From NCBI RefSeq assembly GCF_016403105.1, contig NZ_CP046155.1:434001-498000 (forward strand): a stretch of 64,000 nucleotides of DNA, in the 5' to 3' direction. Source of the stretch: Leptolyngbya sp. BL0902 (GTDB lineage: Bacteria > Cyanobacteriota > Cyanobacteriia > Phormidesmidales > Phormidesmidaceae). Numbering within the stretch: the first letter of the stretch is position 1; every line of letters begins with the position of its first letter. Position numbers and translations under genes: made by a program. Below the pieces are notes generated by a model, which did no database searches, was not told the origin of the DNA, and worked only from the letters and a program-made list of their open reading frames with translations. Shown here one piece after another: positions 53,024 through 62,043 of this stretch.

Positions 53024-53836
53024 CTACACAAACATGCGGTGGGAGAGGGAGGGCATTTGGCGGCGCACCTGGGCAATGCGGTTGGGGTTGATTTCGGCGA
53101 TGGCCACCCCGGTGGCGGTGCCTGCATCGGCCAAGACCATGCCCCAGGGGTCGATAATCATGGCGTGGCCGTGGGATTGGCGACGGCTGTTGTGGAACCC
53201 GGTTTGGGCGGGGGCAATGACGTAGCAGGTATTTTCGATGGCGCGGGCCTGCAAGAGCACCTGCCAGTGGTCTTTTCCGGTGAATTCGGTGAAGGCGGCG
53301 GGCACCACCAAAAGCTCAGCTCCCTGCTGGGAGAGGTGGCGGTAGAGTTCGGGGAAGCGCACGTCGTAGCACACCGACAGGCCAATGATGCCGAAGTCCT
53401 TAGACGGGAAGACATCGGGCAGCAGGTGGCCAGAAATCACAATGTTGGATTCGCGGTAGGTGTTGCCGTCGGGCAGGTTCACGTCGAACAGGTGAACTTT
53501 TTCGTAGCGCAGCAGCTCTTGGCCTTCGGGGGAGACCAGCAGGGCCGTGTTAAACACCTTGCCTTCCTTAGCTGGAACGGGATAACCGCCGCCAATCAGC
53601 GTTACCTGGTAGCGCTGGGCCATGGTTTTGAGGAAGGTTTCGCTGGCCTGACAAATCTGCTCGGCCTGGGCAATTTTGGCGTCCTCATCCCCCAAAAAGG
53701 AGAAATTCTCCGGCAGTGTGACCAGTTCTGCCCCCTGGCGCACCGCTAAGTCAATTAACTCCTCGGCCTGGGCCAGATTTTTGTCGAGGTCTGGCACACT
53801 GGTCATCTGTACGGCGGCTGCCCGGTAGGCTCTCAT
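53024..53836 (-). CDS. Nitrilase-superfamily amidohydrolase (NIT1/NIT2-like)
   Basis: 270 residues. The catalytic triad is E43 (LPENFSFLG), K113 (YEKVHLFD) and C156 (LSVCYDVRFPELYR). Family members closest in form hydrolyse omega-amides such as deaminated glutathione or 2-oxoglutaramate, a metabolite-repair role. The exact substrate is open. It stands alone between the YheT-type hydrolase and antiporter genes, all on the same strand. Confidence 0.93.
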   Translation of the reverse strand: MRAYRAAAVQMTSVPDLDKNLAQAEELIDLAVRQGAELVTLPENFSFLGDEDAKIAQAEQICQASETFLKTMAQRYQVTLIGGGYPVPAKEGKVFNTALLVSPEGQELLRYEKVHLFDVNLPDGNTYRESNIVISGHLLPDVFPSKDFGIIGLSVCYDVRFPELYRHLSQQGAELLVVPAAFTEFTGKDHWQVLLQARAIENTCYVIAPAQTGFHNSRRQSHGHAMIIDPWGMVLADAGTATGVAIAEINPNRIAQVRRQMPSLSHRMFV

Positions 53837-53963
53837 AGAATCGGCGATTGGGTGTAAGGTTGAACCTCAATTTTATGCGCTAGGGGTACCCTTAACGGGT
53901 GGGAATTGATTCTGAGAGAAAAATCCTTGCCGTCCAAAGCGCTAACCTATCCAAGGCACGAGC

Positions 53964-55073
53964 CTAACTGTCTTGGCGTGAGGCCATCGCCCCAACCCTA
54001 GCCCCAACGGACACAGGCGGCTGACTTTCTACCCAATCCAATACCCGATTCCAGGCCCACCAAGGATCGGGATCCTGGGCGAGGCGTTGCCCGGTGGGGC
54101 CGCTGTAGTAGCCAACATGGCCGCCGTACTCCGTCGCCACCACGTCTAGGTAGGGATTCTGCTGTCCCATCGCCACCAGTTCGGGCACCAAGTCGGGATG
54201 AAACAGCGGATCATCCGCGGCGTAGAGGATTAGGGTGGGCACCGTGAGATCTGCCAAAAAGGGTAGGGGGCAACTGGCCGCGTAGTAGTCTTCCACCGTG
54301 GCAAAGCCCAGGCGGGGAATCACCAGTTCATGGTCAAAGCCCCAAATACTGTCGGCCCGGTTGATGGCCTCTAGGTCAAAATCCTGGGGGTGGTATTGAT
54401 GAAGCTGAAGGGCCAAACGGTTGAGTTCCTTAGCAATGGCTCGTTCCAGATACTTGCCCAAGGGCGCGGCCATTAGGTAGGGCAGGGATCGGTTAGCATC
54501 CAAATTGGGGCACACCACCGCCACGCCGCCGATGTCCTCCGGCTGCAGGGGGGAGTCTGCGGGCAAATTCATCGCCACTTTGCCTGCCCACAGGGCCAGT
54601 TGCCCACTGAGGGAATAGCCCACAAACCAGTAGGGCGGCGGACAGCCCAACGCTTTGGCCTGGGCCGCGAGGGCGAGGTAATCATCCCCTTCGTAAATGC
54701 CGTCGGAGGTGAGGGTGGGTGAGAGTTCCGCCGTTTTGCCGTGGGCGCGCCAGTCAAACAGCAGCACCCCATAGCCCCGGTCGTAGGCTTTGCGGCCTAG
54801 GATTTCTAGAAACCACTGATTTTCCAAACTACCCGTGATGCCGTAGGTGGCGATGAACGTGCCTTGGGCCTGGGGCGGTGCGGCCCATTGCCCAAAGATC
54901 GGCACCTGCCCCTGACCCGTAAAAACGTGGTCTTGGTAGGGCACAGGGGGAAGCTGAATAGTGCGCTGCCAGGTGTGTTTGGCCAGCAGGGCGATGTAGA
55001 GGGTCATCAGCAACCCAGATCGCAGATACCACGGCGGCAAAAAGGGCACATTTTGGCAGGAGGAAACAGGCAT
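53964..55073 (-). CDS. YheT-family alpha/beta hydrolase
   Basis: 369 residues. The nucleophile elbow is GYSLSGQL (serine), the acid lies in LYAADDPLF and the histidine in EYGGHVGYYSG; LLFDWRAHGKT precedes them. The family (YheT/ABHD1-3) acts on lipids or esters in eukaryotes and is of unknown role in bacteria. Residues 14-30 (PWYLRSGLLMTLYIALLAKH) are hydrophobic and may anchor it. It is divergent from purK, with about 120 bp between. Confidence 0.87.
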   Translation of the reverse strand: MPVSSCQNVPFLPPWYLRSGLLMTLYIALLAKHTWQRTIQLPPVPYQDHVFTGQGQVPIFGQWAAPPQAQGTFIATYGITGSLENQWFLEILGRKAYDRGYGVLLFDWRAHGKTAELSPTLTSDGIYEGDDYLALAAQAKALGCPPPYWFVGYSLSGQLALWAGKVAMNLPADSPLQPEDIGGVAVVCPNLDANRSLPYLMAAPLGKYLERAIAKELNRLALQLHQYHPQDFDLEAINRADSIWGFDHELVIPRLGFATVEDYYAASCPLPFLADLTVPTLILYAADDPLFHPDLVPELVAMGQQNPYLDVVATEYGGHVGYYSGPTGQRLAQDPDPWWAWNRVLDWVESQPPVSVGARVGAMASRQDS

Positions 55074-55193
55074 CGGCGCACCGTAAACGTTTAATAATGA
55101 ACGAGCATCCTGTCCTTAGCCTGCCATGGTTTTTCCCCGTTGGCAGACTTGCCGCCCGTTTCCCTGCTGCATTCCCTTGAGTCTAACCTTGCT

Positions 55194-56366
55194 ATGGCCC
55201 TGTCTAACCCCGCTGCCCAGCCCTCGATCCGTCGCATTGGTGTCATTGGCGGGGGGCAACTGGCCTGGATGATGGGGCCAGCGGCACAGCGGTTGGGCTT
55301 GGATCTCGTGGTGCAAACCCCTAACGAGGCGGATCCGGCGGTAGCCATTGCTCAGGCGGCGGTATTGGCTCCGGTGGATGATGTGGCTGGCACCACCCGC
55401 CTCGCTGACCAGTGTGATGTGATCACCTTTGAAAACGAGTTTATTGACTGTGCGGGGCTGCAACCCTTGGCCGACCGGGGCGTGATCTTTCGGCCTGGGC
55501 TAGAGGTGCTGGATCTGGTGCTGGATAAGCGCCACCAGCGCGAGTTTTTTGCCCGCATTGGCCTGCCTAATCCCCGCTACGCTGTACTAGAAGGGACCGA
55601 ATCTGAAGTAGAGCTGCATCAAAAGGCGGCTGAGCTGGGCTTTCCTGTGGTGATGAAAACTCGCCGCCTGGGCTACGACGGCTACGGCACGGTGGTGGTG
55701 CGTACCCCAGAGGATCTGGTGGGAACCTGGAATGGCTTTGAGCGCAATCCGGTGCTGCTGGAGGAATTTGTGCCCTTCACCAAGGAGCTGGCGATCATGG
55801 TGGCCCGCTCCGCCACGGGGGAAGTCGCCCTGTATCCCACTGTGGAGACGGTGCAGGTGAACCAGGTTTGTCGGCGGGTGGTGGCTCCGGCAGTGGTCAA
55901 CCCATGGGTGGCGGAAACGATGGCCCAACTTGGCCGCACCCTAGCGGAACAGTTGGACTTGGTGGGCATTGTGGGCATGGAATGCTTTCTCACCGAGGAT
56001 GACCAGGTGTTGGTGAATGAAATCGCCCCCCGTACCCACAACTCTGGCCACTACAGCCTTGATGCCTGCGCCACCTCCCAATTTGAGCAACAGTTACGAG
56101 CGGTGAGCGATCTACCCCTCGGTTCACCGCAATTGACCTGTGCCCAGGCGGTGATGGTGAACCTGCTGGGCTTAGCAGAATCTGAGGCGAGCCACCAGCA
56201 AAAGATCGCCCAGCTTCAGCAGCGCCCCAACGCCACCCTATATTGGTACAACAAGGGCATTCGTCCTGGGCGCAAGTTGGGCCATGTCACGCTCTGTCTT
56301 GGGGTGGAGGACGATCCCGTCGCCGTGGCCGAGGAAGTTGAAGCGCGATGGTATGGCGAGGCTTAA
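55194..56366 (+). CDS. purK: 5-(carboxyamino)imidazole ribonucleotide synthase
   Basis: 390 residues, ATP-grasp enzyme of purine synthesis that adds bicarbonate to aminoimidazole ribonucleotide. IGVIGGGQLAWMMGPAAQRL, VVMKTRRLGYDGYGTVVVRT, LEEFVPFTKELAIMVAR and VNEIAPRTHNSGHYSLDA are standard. ATG 55194 is chosen; the frame is open upstream from a TTG. In several cyanobacteria the 6S RNA gene lies next to purK, but the 60 bp downstream here leave no space for it. Confidence 0.97.
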   Translation: MALSNPAAQPSIRRIGVIGGGQLAWMMGPAAQRLGLDLVVQTPNEADPAVAIAQAAVLAPVDDVAGTTRLADQCDVITFENEFIDCAGLQPLADRGVIFRPGLEVLDLVLDKRHQREFFARIGLPNPRYAVLEGTESEVELHQKAAELGFPVVMKTRRLGYDGYGTVVVRTPEDLVGTWNGFERNPVLLEEFVPFTKELAIMVARSATGEVALYPTVETVQVNQVCRRVVAPAVVNPWVAETMAQLGRTLAEQLDLVGIVGMECFLTEDDQVLVNEIAPRTHNSGHYSLDACATSQFEQQLRAVSDLPLGSPQLTCAQAVMVNLLGLAESEASHQQKIAQLQQRPNATLYWYNKGIRPGRKLGHVTLCLGVEDDPVAVAEEVEARWYGEA

Positions 56367-56426
56367 CTAGCTGAGGACAGGGTTTGTCACCCGTTGCCGG
56401 ACGAGGTTAGCACCCCGGAAGCCTTC

Positions 56427-56957
56427 TCAGGCTTGGGCTGGAGGGTTGAGAAATCGAGTCGCAAAGTTGATCACCGTGCCTAGATCGGTACTTTGGCCCG
56501 GTTCAGACTTCAAAAACGCCTCCAGCAGGACGTTTTGTCCACTGGTACCCGGTTTGGCTGCCCCCATCCCCAACAGCCCCATGATGGCGGGAATGAGCTG
56601 GGGCAGCATCGCCTGAATTTGATCGGCCTGGATGCCCGTTTGCTGGGCTACGGCTTGAATAATTTCCTGCTGAAGCGGGCGCGGAATGGCCACCTGCAAC
56701 AGCCCTAGACTGCCAGCCCCCGACAACTTTCCTAGCAGCCCCTCCAGGGCTCCAACACCAATGGCGCTGGCCTGATCCTGGAGAATGGGTTGCAGTTCCT
56801 GGCCCAAGCTATCCAATAGGGCGATCATCTGCGCCATCTCAAGCCCTTGGCGGCTGGCCAACTGTTGCAGCGCCTCCACCACCGATCCGAGTTGATCCAC
56901 ACTGCCCTGCTGATGAGGGTTGTTGATGGCTGTCAACACATCAAAAAATAACGACAT
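56427..56957 (-). CDS. DUF937-like protein
   Basis: 176 residues from the ATG at 56957, which has GGAGAAAG upstream; the frame is open further. Repeated helical segments with MSLFFDVLTAINNPHQQGSV, LGALEGLLGKLSGAG-like VGALEGLLGKL, and IQAMLPQLIPAIMGLLGMGA resemble the DUF937 family, short glycine/leucine-rich proteins of unknown role. It converges on purK and stands alone. Confidence 0.72.
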   Translation of the reverse strand: MSLFFDVLTAINNPHQQGSVDQLGSVVEALQQLASRQGLEMAQMIALLDSLGQELQPILQDQASAIGVGALEGLLGKLSGAGSLGLLQVAIPRPLQQEIIQAVAQQTGIQADQIQAMLPQLIPAIMGLLGMGAAKPGTSGQNVLLEAFLKSEPGQSTDLGTVINFATRFLNPPAQA

Positions 56958-57030
56958 AGGCACTTTCTCCTTCGGCATCTCCCACGGGTACCATGCTACG
57001 GCTTCCAGCACCGCACCGCCTCAATAATTT

Positions 57031-57075
57031 GTAGGGGAATCAACGGTAGGGGAATCAACGGTAGGGCAATCGGCG
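57031..57075. repeat. 15-bp tandem repeat, three units
   Basis: GTAGGGGAATCAACG twice, then GTAGGGCAATCGGCG. It lies in the spacer between the DUF937 and DUF4912 genes. Confidence 0.85.
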
Positions 57076-57119
57076 ATGCCATCTGCCCAAAACGGCATGG
57101 ATCAGACCCTAGCCAACTC

Positions 57120-58457
57120 CTAACAGGCAGGCACTCGCACGGGGCTAGACTTGGCCAACACCTGCCACTGACCGCTCCCGGTTAGGTAGCCCACTTCGAT
57201 CAGGTAATCTCGGTCGTCGATGGCGATGGGCAGGGTCAGGCTAGCTTGGGGAACCAGGTCTACTTCAAACTCTTGCACGCTATTGGGGCCAAGGGAGAAT
57301 CCTCCAGGTAGCTCGGTTACATCATAGAGCCGTACGGTGAGTCGGCGTTTGCCTGTCCGCAGGTCGTTGACTTGGTCGGCAGACAGTTCCCAATCGGCCT
57401 CGGCACTGCGGCAGGTGGCCGCCGTGAGGGAAGCGCGGGCCGGGGCGCTACTGGTGCGGGGAATCGCGGCTGGCGCAACGCTGATGCTCACCTCCGTCAG
57501 GCCGGGGATGTGGCTAGCGTTGGGGGGCTGCGTGGGGTCTGGTGTGCTCACCTCCAGCAATGACCCGCCGGACAACCGTTCCTCGGGCGGTATATCTGAG
57601 GTCGAATCGGCCATTGCAGAGCCAGTCGCCCCATCGGCAGCGGTTAGGGAGGATGACTCCACATCAGCCTGGGCCGGAACCCGCACCGGAGCCGACTGCA
57701 CCAGGGTGTGCCACGTATCAGCCTCGTCCTCATAGCCTAGTTCTACCCGGTAATGGCGATGGGCGCGGGCAATGGGCAGATGTTGATCGCCCATTGCCAC
57801 CGTAGCGCAGGCCCAGATTTGGGCGGCGGCGGGTAGGTTTACCGGAGTCTCATCATCCGCGTCGTGCAGCTTGAGAAAGGTGGAGTATCGGCGATCCGCC
57901 AGGATGCTCACCTCTGAGGGGGGCAACTCCCAATAGACATAGGCGGCTGTGCTAGTTCGAGGTGTGAGAATGATACGGCGCTGGGCCATTGCCGTTACGT
58001 CGGTGCCTAGCGTGACCGTTGCTAAAGGGATAGGCACGCTGAGATCCCTCTCCTCCTCGGCGATCCTAGGGGCTGTGGGCGCATCGATGCTTGGAGGCGC
58101 TTCTTCCACTCCCCTCACGGTGGCTAGGCCTTTAGCCCGATCACCCTCAACCGGATTTCCTAGCCCAAGACCGCGATCTGACTTAGGTGTAGCTACAGTC
58201 TTCGCTGAAGGAGGAGCCGCCTCGCGCAGTCGCCACCACAGCAACGCACCCAACCCAGGAAGCGCTAAAATCCACGGCCACCAGGGTACATCGCGGCCAG
58301 CGCCCTCTGGGGATATCACCTCCTGGGAAGGCCCATCCACCGAGGCCAACAACCGCTGATCGGAGGCGAGAACGGCGGAGCCAGAAAACACAATAGCCAC
58401 CGTGAATCCGAGCAATGCAGCGGATAACGGCGGAGAAACACGGTGGCGGTGGGTCAT
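57120..58457 (-). CDS. Exported protein with two DUF4912 domains
   Basis: 445 residues from ATG 58457. A signal or anchor (SAALLGFTVAIVFSGSAVLA) and a second hydrophobic stretch (WWPWILALPGLGALLWWRLR, about 60-80) precede a DUF4912 domain (ILTPRTSTAAYVYWELPPSE, RHYRVELGYEDEADTWHTLV). A linker rich in Ser/Ala/Pro and a second, related copy follow (SADQVNDLRTGKRRLTVRLY, YLIEVGYLTGSGQWQVLAKS). Both copies end in a QVLAKSSPVRVP-like strand. Function unknown; possibly a ligand-binding fold at the membrane. A GTG at 58514 is an alternative start. Confidence 0.75.
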   Translation of the reverse strand: MTHRHRVSPPLSAALLGFTVAIVFSGSAVLASDQRLLASVDGPSQEVISPEGAGRDVPWWPWILALPGLGALLWWRLREAAPPSAKTVATPKSDRGLGLGNPVEGDRAKGLATVRGVEEAPPSIDAPTAPRIAEEERDLSVPIPLATVTLGTDVTAMAQRRIILTPRTSTAAYVYWELPPSEVSILADRRYSTFLKLHDADDETPVNLPAAAQIWACATVAMGDQHLPIARAHRHYRVELGYEDEADTWHTLVQSAPVRVPAQADVESSSLTAADGATGSAMADSTSDIPPEERLSGGSLLEVSTPDPTQPPNASHIPGLTEVSISVAPAAIPRTSSAPARASLTAATCRSAEADWELSADQVNDLRTGKRRLTVRLYDVTELPGGFSLGPNSVQEFEVDLVPQASLTLPIAIDDRDYLIEVGYLTGSGQWQVLAKSSPVRVPAC

Positions 58458-58732
58458 CGCTAGGGTACAGGGCACAAGGGCCAGAAAAAGGCGAATTGCC
58501 CTTGGGGGGCTCACATACTGTAACGGTAACAGTTCCCAGGCTCAACCCCATCTACCCTAGCCTGCCGAGGGCTAGGCTGACCGATTCTCCCCAGCCCCAC
58601 CAAGGGCAATGGAAGGCCAAAGGACAAAACTCTGGAACGGTGTTAACCCCATGGAGCGAAGCAGCGAGATTCGCTCTAGGCATAGGGGGGCTAGTCATGG
58701 GGATTAGTCATGGGAGCCTATTCATACAAAAA

Positions 58733-58756
58733 CCAGCCCCCTGAAAGGGAGGCTGG
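58733..58756 (-). terminator. Terminator-like hairpin without an obvious upstream gene
   Basis: CCAGCC/GGCTGG with an inner CC/GG pair. On the minus strand it is followed by TTTTTG. No minus-strand gene lies between it and aqpZ, so it would end an unannotated short transcript or be fortuitous. Confidence 0.5.
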
Positions 58757-58930
58757 GAAAGGTTGGTCGTTCCATCTATGGTCGTTGTACCAAGTGTACG
58801 AAGAAAAGATAAGGAACCCGTAAGAAGTGGCACCCAAATAACGTCCAGAAAATACCCCTTGGCCATCAGCGTTGTTCCATCTCCCTTGCTCGTTAAGATT
58901 CTTTACTTATTAGTCTCTTATGATCTCCCC

Positions 58931-58999
58931 CTAGCATCTCTTGCTAGACAGATGTGCGGTATAAACATGAAGTAGCGTTTCGTCTGATACGAATGCTAC
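58931..58999 (+). other. Two hairpins in the aqpZ leader
   Basis: CTAGCA/TGCTAG with a five-base loop (58931-58947), and GTAGCGTTTCGT with ACGAATGCTAC (58972-58999). They lie 45-110 bp before the aqpZ start and may form part of its 5' leader. Confidence 0.5.
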
Positions 59000-59042
59000 C
59001 AAGTTCGGAAAAGTCTTAAAAGATTCTTGAGGAGTGGGGTAA

Positions 59043-59786
59043 ATGCCTCTAACAAAACGTTGTGCCGCTGAATTTTTCGGCACGTTATGGCTGGTATTGG
59101 GTGGCTGCGGTAGTGCGGTCTTTGCCGCCAAGTTTTTGGTGGATGAGACACAGTTGGGCCTGGGCTTCTTGGGCGTCTCCCTCGCCTTCGGTCTAACCGT
59201 GCTTACCATGGCCTACGCGATTGGCCACATCTCTGGCTGCCATCTCAACCCGGCGGTGTCCTTTGGTCTGTGGGCCGGGGGCCGCTTCCCCAGCAGCGAA
59301 CTGCTGCCCTATATCGCCTCCCAAGTGGTGGGGGCCATTGTGGGTGCTGGGATTATCTACCTGATCGCTAGTGGTCAGCCTGACTTCGTGATTGACAACA
59401 CCAGCGGCAACCCCTTGGCTACCAACGGCTTTGGGGTGCATTCTCCCGGTGGCTATAGCCTGTTTGCTGCCCTGATCACCGAAGTGGTGATGACCTTCTT
59501 CTTCCTGATGATCATCCTCGGTGCCACAGATTTCCGGGCTCCGGCGGGTCTGGCCCCCATCGCTATTGGTATGGCCCTCACCCTCATTCACCTGATCAGC
59601 ATTCCTGTCACCAATACCTCGGTGAACCCGGCCCGCAGCACTGGCCCTGCCCTGTTTGTCGGTGGCCCGCTGCTGGCTCAGCTCTGGCTGTTCTGGGTGG
59701 CTCCCATCGTGGGTGCTCTGCTGGCAGGTTGGGTCTATTCCAACTTCTTTGAGGCCGAAAGCCCCAAGGATATTGCAGCTGAGTAG
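59043..59786 (+). CDS. aqpZ: Aquaporin Z
   Basis: 247 residues, six membrane helices and two NPA boxes (69-71 in CHLNPAVSF, 195-197 in SVNPARST). The selectivity filter F49, H183, T192 and R198 is that of a strict water channel, not a glycerol facilitator. It lets water pass the plasma membrane and is important in osmotic shock in Synechocystis. The ATG follows GAGGAGTGGGG. A T-rich terminator follows. Confidence 0.97.
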   Translation: MPLTKRCAAEFFGTLWLVLGGCGSAVFAAKFLVDETQLGLGFLGVSLAFGLTVLTMAYAIGHISGCHLNPAVSFGLWAGGRFPSSELLPYIASQVVGAIVGAGIIYLIASGQPDFVIDNTSGNPLATNGFGVHSPGGYSLFAALITEVVMTFFFLMIILGATDFRAPAGLAPIAIGMALTLIHLISIPVTNTSVNPARSTGPALFVGGPLLAQLWLFWVAPIVGALLAGWVYSNFFEAESPKDIAAE

Positions 59787-59886
59787 ACCGCTTTGTGGCG
59801 AGAGGCTGATGGTTTAGTCAAAAAATAGCCTGTTTGCCGTTTAGCTTAACCCTAGCCCGGTGCGAAGACGGGCTGATAAGAACCCT

Positions 59887-59922
59887 AAAGTGCGCTGGAA
59901 TCTTTCTTCGGCGCACTTTTTT
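59887..59922 (+). terminator. Intrinsic terminator after aqpZ
   Basis: AAGTGCGC pairs with GCGCACTT, followed by TTTTTT. It lies 100 bp after the aqpZ stop and just before the convergent SDH gene. Confidence 0.9.
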
Positions 59923-59933
59923 ATGCGCTTAGA

Positions 59934-60659
59934 TTAAACAATCAGACCACCATAGATGGCCCAGGGTAAGGCCACAAATCCTAGGGCAATGGCTCCGGCT
60001 AGCAGCGCACTCACCCCATAGGCGAGGGGCCGAATTCCTGCATGGAGTGCCCCCAAAGACTGCACCGCACTCCAAACCCCATGACGTAGGTGAAACCCCA
60101 GCCCCAGCAACACTGCCGAGTAGCCCAGAACATAGGGCAATTTATGGAAGACTTCCACGACCAGTCGCGCCAAATCCCTCGCCGCGTGGCCGTCCAACTC
60201 CGTGGAGTAATAGGGGCCAAACTTGAACGTCCACAGGTGTAGACCCAGAAACACCGCTAGGATCGATCCTGTGATGATCATGGTGCGAGAACTGAGCGAT
60301 TGATAGCTGTTTTCGCCCACGGATTGATACTCGGCGTAGCCCTCTGGCCGTGCCCGTAGCCGTCCTACAAATACGCTCATGCCTACTCCAATATGGAGCA
60401 GCGCAATACCCACAAGCAGCCCCTCTACTGCATAAAGCAGCACACCCCAACGGGCTAAATGCTCGGCATAGGCATTGTAGGCATCATGGCCCAAAAATAA
60501 CAGCAGATTGCCCGCCATGTGCACCAGCACAAAGCCTGCCAGGGCCAGACCCGTTGCGCCAGAAATCAGCTTTTTGCCAATGGGCGACCGATAAAACCGC
60601 ACCAGCGGCGACTGAGGCTTAACTGCGTGGGAGGCTGGGGTTTTAAGAACGTTAGTCAT
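59934..60659 (-). CDS. sdhC: Succinate dehydrogenase cytochrome b subunit
   Basis: 241 residues with five membrane helices of the fused b558-type anchor (FYRSPIGKKLISGATGLALA, FVLVHMAGNLLLFLG, LLVGIALLHIGVGMSVFVGR, SILAVFLGLHLWTFKFG, YVLGYSAVLLGLGFHLRHGV). Conserved histidines in these helices bind haem. It anchors the SDH flavoprotein and iron-sulphur subunits and passes electrons to plastoquinone. No sdhA or sdhB is adjacent, as is usual in cyanobacteria. The start codon region is duplicated. Confidence 0.92.
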   Translation of the reverse strand: MTNVLKTPASHAVKPQSPLVRFYRSPIGKKLISGATGLALAGFVLVHMAGNLLLFLGHDAYNAYAEHLARWGVLLYAVEGLLVGIALLHIGVGMSVFVGRLRARPEGYAEYQSVGENSYQSLSSRTMIITGSILAVFLGLHLWTFKFGPYYSTELDGHAARDLARLVVEVFHKLPYVLGYSAVLLGLGFHLRHGVWSAVQSLGALHAGIRPLAYGVSALLAGAIALGFVALPWAIYGGLIV

Positions 60660-60676
60660 TTAAGAACGTTAGTCAT
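60643..60676 (-). repeat. 17-bp tandem duplication of the sdhC start
   Basis: TTAAGAACGTTAGTCAT occurs twice head to tail (60643-60659 and 60660-60676). On the minus strand each copy begins ATGACTAACGTTCTTAA. The upstream ATG is out of frame and reads MTNVLK then TGA, and this stop overlaps the true ATG. Confidence 0.95.
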
Positions 60677-60903
60677 AGGATGTCGGGCAGAGCAAAGAGT
60701 CGTTAGATACAGTTCCTAGGAACCCAGGGGCGAAGTGGGATAACTGGCAGGGGCAAACCTAGGGCTTTGATGTGTGTGAGGGCAGTCGTCAACGCTAGAT
60801 TGCTAGGGTGGGGCTAGGCGATAGCGATCCTGCACAGGGGGCAATTTTAACCTCGATGGGATGGCTAGAACCCCTCGGAGGGTTGAGAGTGAATCTATCG
60901 CAT

Positions 60904-61407
60904 TTAAGATAGCCCAATCACGTATTTTCTCCATTCTTGGTGAACACCGCTGTGGATGTGGCGAGTGACTTCAAAATAGAGGCTGCTGTGAGGTTTGCGT
61001 GGCTGGGTTAGCAAGGGCATTTCCGCTTCTCTGGGGGTGCGGTTGCCCTTTTTCACATTGCAGCGCACGCAGGCTGCCACCATGTTTTCCCAGGTTTCGC
61101 CGCCGCCGCGAGAACGAGGCACAACGTGATCTAACGTCAGCCCCTCACCGCCGTTGTAGCCACAGTATTGGCAAGTGTGATGATCCCGCTGAAGCAGGTT
61201 GCGACGGGTGAGGGGAATATCTTTGTAGGGCACGCGCACATAGTGGCGCAGGCGAATCACTGTTGGCAGCGGAAACCCGGCATAAATGTACTTGCCGTTG
61301 TGCTCTAGCTGTTCGGCTTTGTCTTTAATCAGCAGTACCGCAGCGCGCCGCCAACTCGTGATGTTGAGTGGCTCATAGGAGGCGTTGAGTACCAGAACCT
61401 TACTCAT
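60904..61407 (-). CDS. HNH endonuclease family protein
   Basis: 167 residues from ATG 61407 (MSKVLVLNASYEPLNITSWR); an open frame 60 codons further up is AT-rich and unlikely. The HNH core CQYCGYNGGEGLTLDHVVPR followed by SRGGGETWENMVAAC and CNVKKGNRTP has two zinc CxxC pairs. This form is conserved in nearly all cyanobacteria, so it is probably a housekeeping nuclease of unknown role and not part of a mobile element. Confidence 0.92.
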   Translation of the reverse strand: MSKVLVLNASYEPLNITSWRRAAVLLIKDKAEQLEHNGKYIYAGFPLPTVIRLRHYVRVPYKDIPLTRRNLLQRDHHTCQYCGYNGGEGLTLDHVVPRSRGGGETWENMVAACVRCNVKKGNRTPREAEMPLLTQPRKPHSSLYFEVTRHIHSGVHQEWRKYVIGLS

Positions 61408-62043
61408 CCGCGTCGATTGGGGTAGGGGGAAGATTAGCCCGATGGTAGCACAGATACCCAGAGCCGGGGTTGGCCTACGCAACTGGTGCCACCAGGCTGT
61501 ATCTTGCGCCTTGAGCACCACCCATGCCTGGATGCAGTAGATATGTTTCAATTTACATGTTTTATACCGCGATTTTGAATGATGCAAAACCCAGAGAAAT
61601 CTCTAGAAAGCTTACTATAGCTGCATCTTGGCTCTAAAGCATGACTACGCCAGTTCAAAGAGCTTGATAGAGAAAAGTATAAAAGATACATCTAAAATAC
61701 TTAGATGACTAAAGTTTAAAACGCAGATTCCTGACTCAGCTTGTTTTTTTGATCTGTGCATCCTACTAAAATCATACATTTTTGATTGAAATGTAGAATT
61801 TCAGTAAATCCTGGATGTTGTGGGATTGCACTCCTGGATGGCATGAACTACTGTAATGATAGGCATAGAGAAAAATCGATTTGTCTCTCAGTCGATTTTT
61901 CTGAACCAGCCAACTTTTTGACAAATAGCATTGACTATCCATTGACAAAATGGCAGTGGATAATCAATGCTGCTGTAAACTGAACCTCTTTCTTTTAGCG
62001 ATTTCCCCTGCCCTGACTGATTTAAAGCACGGAGAAGACAGAA
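61408..62043. other. AT-rich spacer with two strong hairpins
   Basis: 636 bp, clearly AT-rich, no supported gene. Hairpin one (61869-61902) is AGAAAAATCGA/TCGATTTTTCT, perfect 11 bp. Hairpin two (61928-61970) is GCATTGACTATCCATTG with CAGTGGATAATCAATGC, 17 bp with two G-U type pairs. Both are 70-180 bp before the PhyH-like gene and could be a terminator or a regulatory leader. Confidence 0.6.

Larger units (their letters stand above)
58458..59042. other. Long spacer upstream of aqpZ
   Basis: 585 bp with no supported gene. Around 58675-58715 a short direct repeat (CTAGTCATGGG, ATTAGTCATGGG) occurs. A terminator-like hairpin on the minus strand (58733-58756) and two hairpins in the presumed aqpZ leader are listed separately. 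Confidence 0.45.

Noticed and set aside
56367-56426. Expected 6S RNA gene beside purK
   Set aside because: The gap after purK is only 60 bp and the gap before it about 120 bp, too short for 6S RNA, and no matching structure was found.
58763-58975. A 70-codon frame upstream of aqpZ
   Set aside because: No ribosome-binding site, low-complexity start (VVPSMVVVPS), and it overlaps the leader hairpins.
61786-61983. A 65-codon frame upstream of the PhyH gene
   Set aside because: It spans both strong hairpins, which explain the sequence better; no ribosome-binding site or motif.
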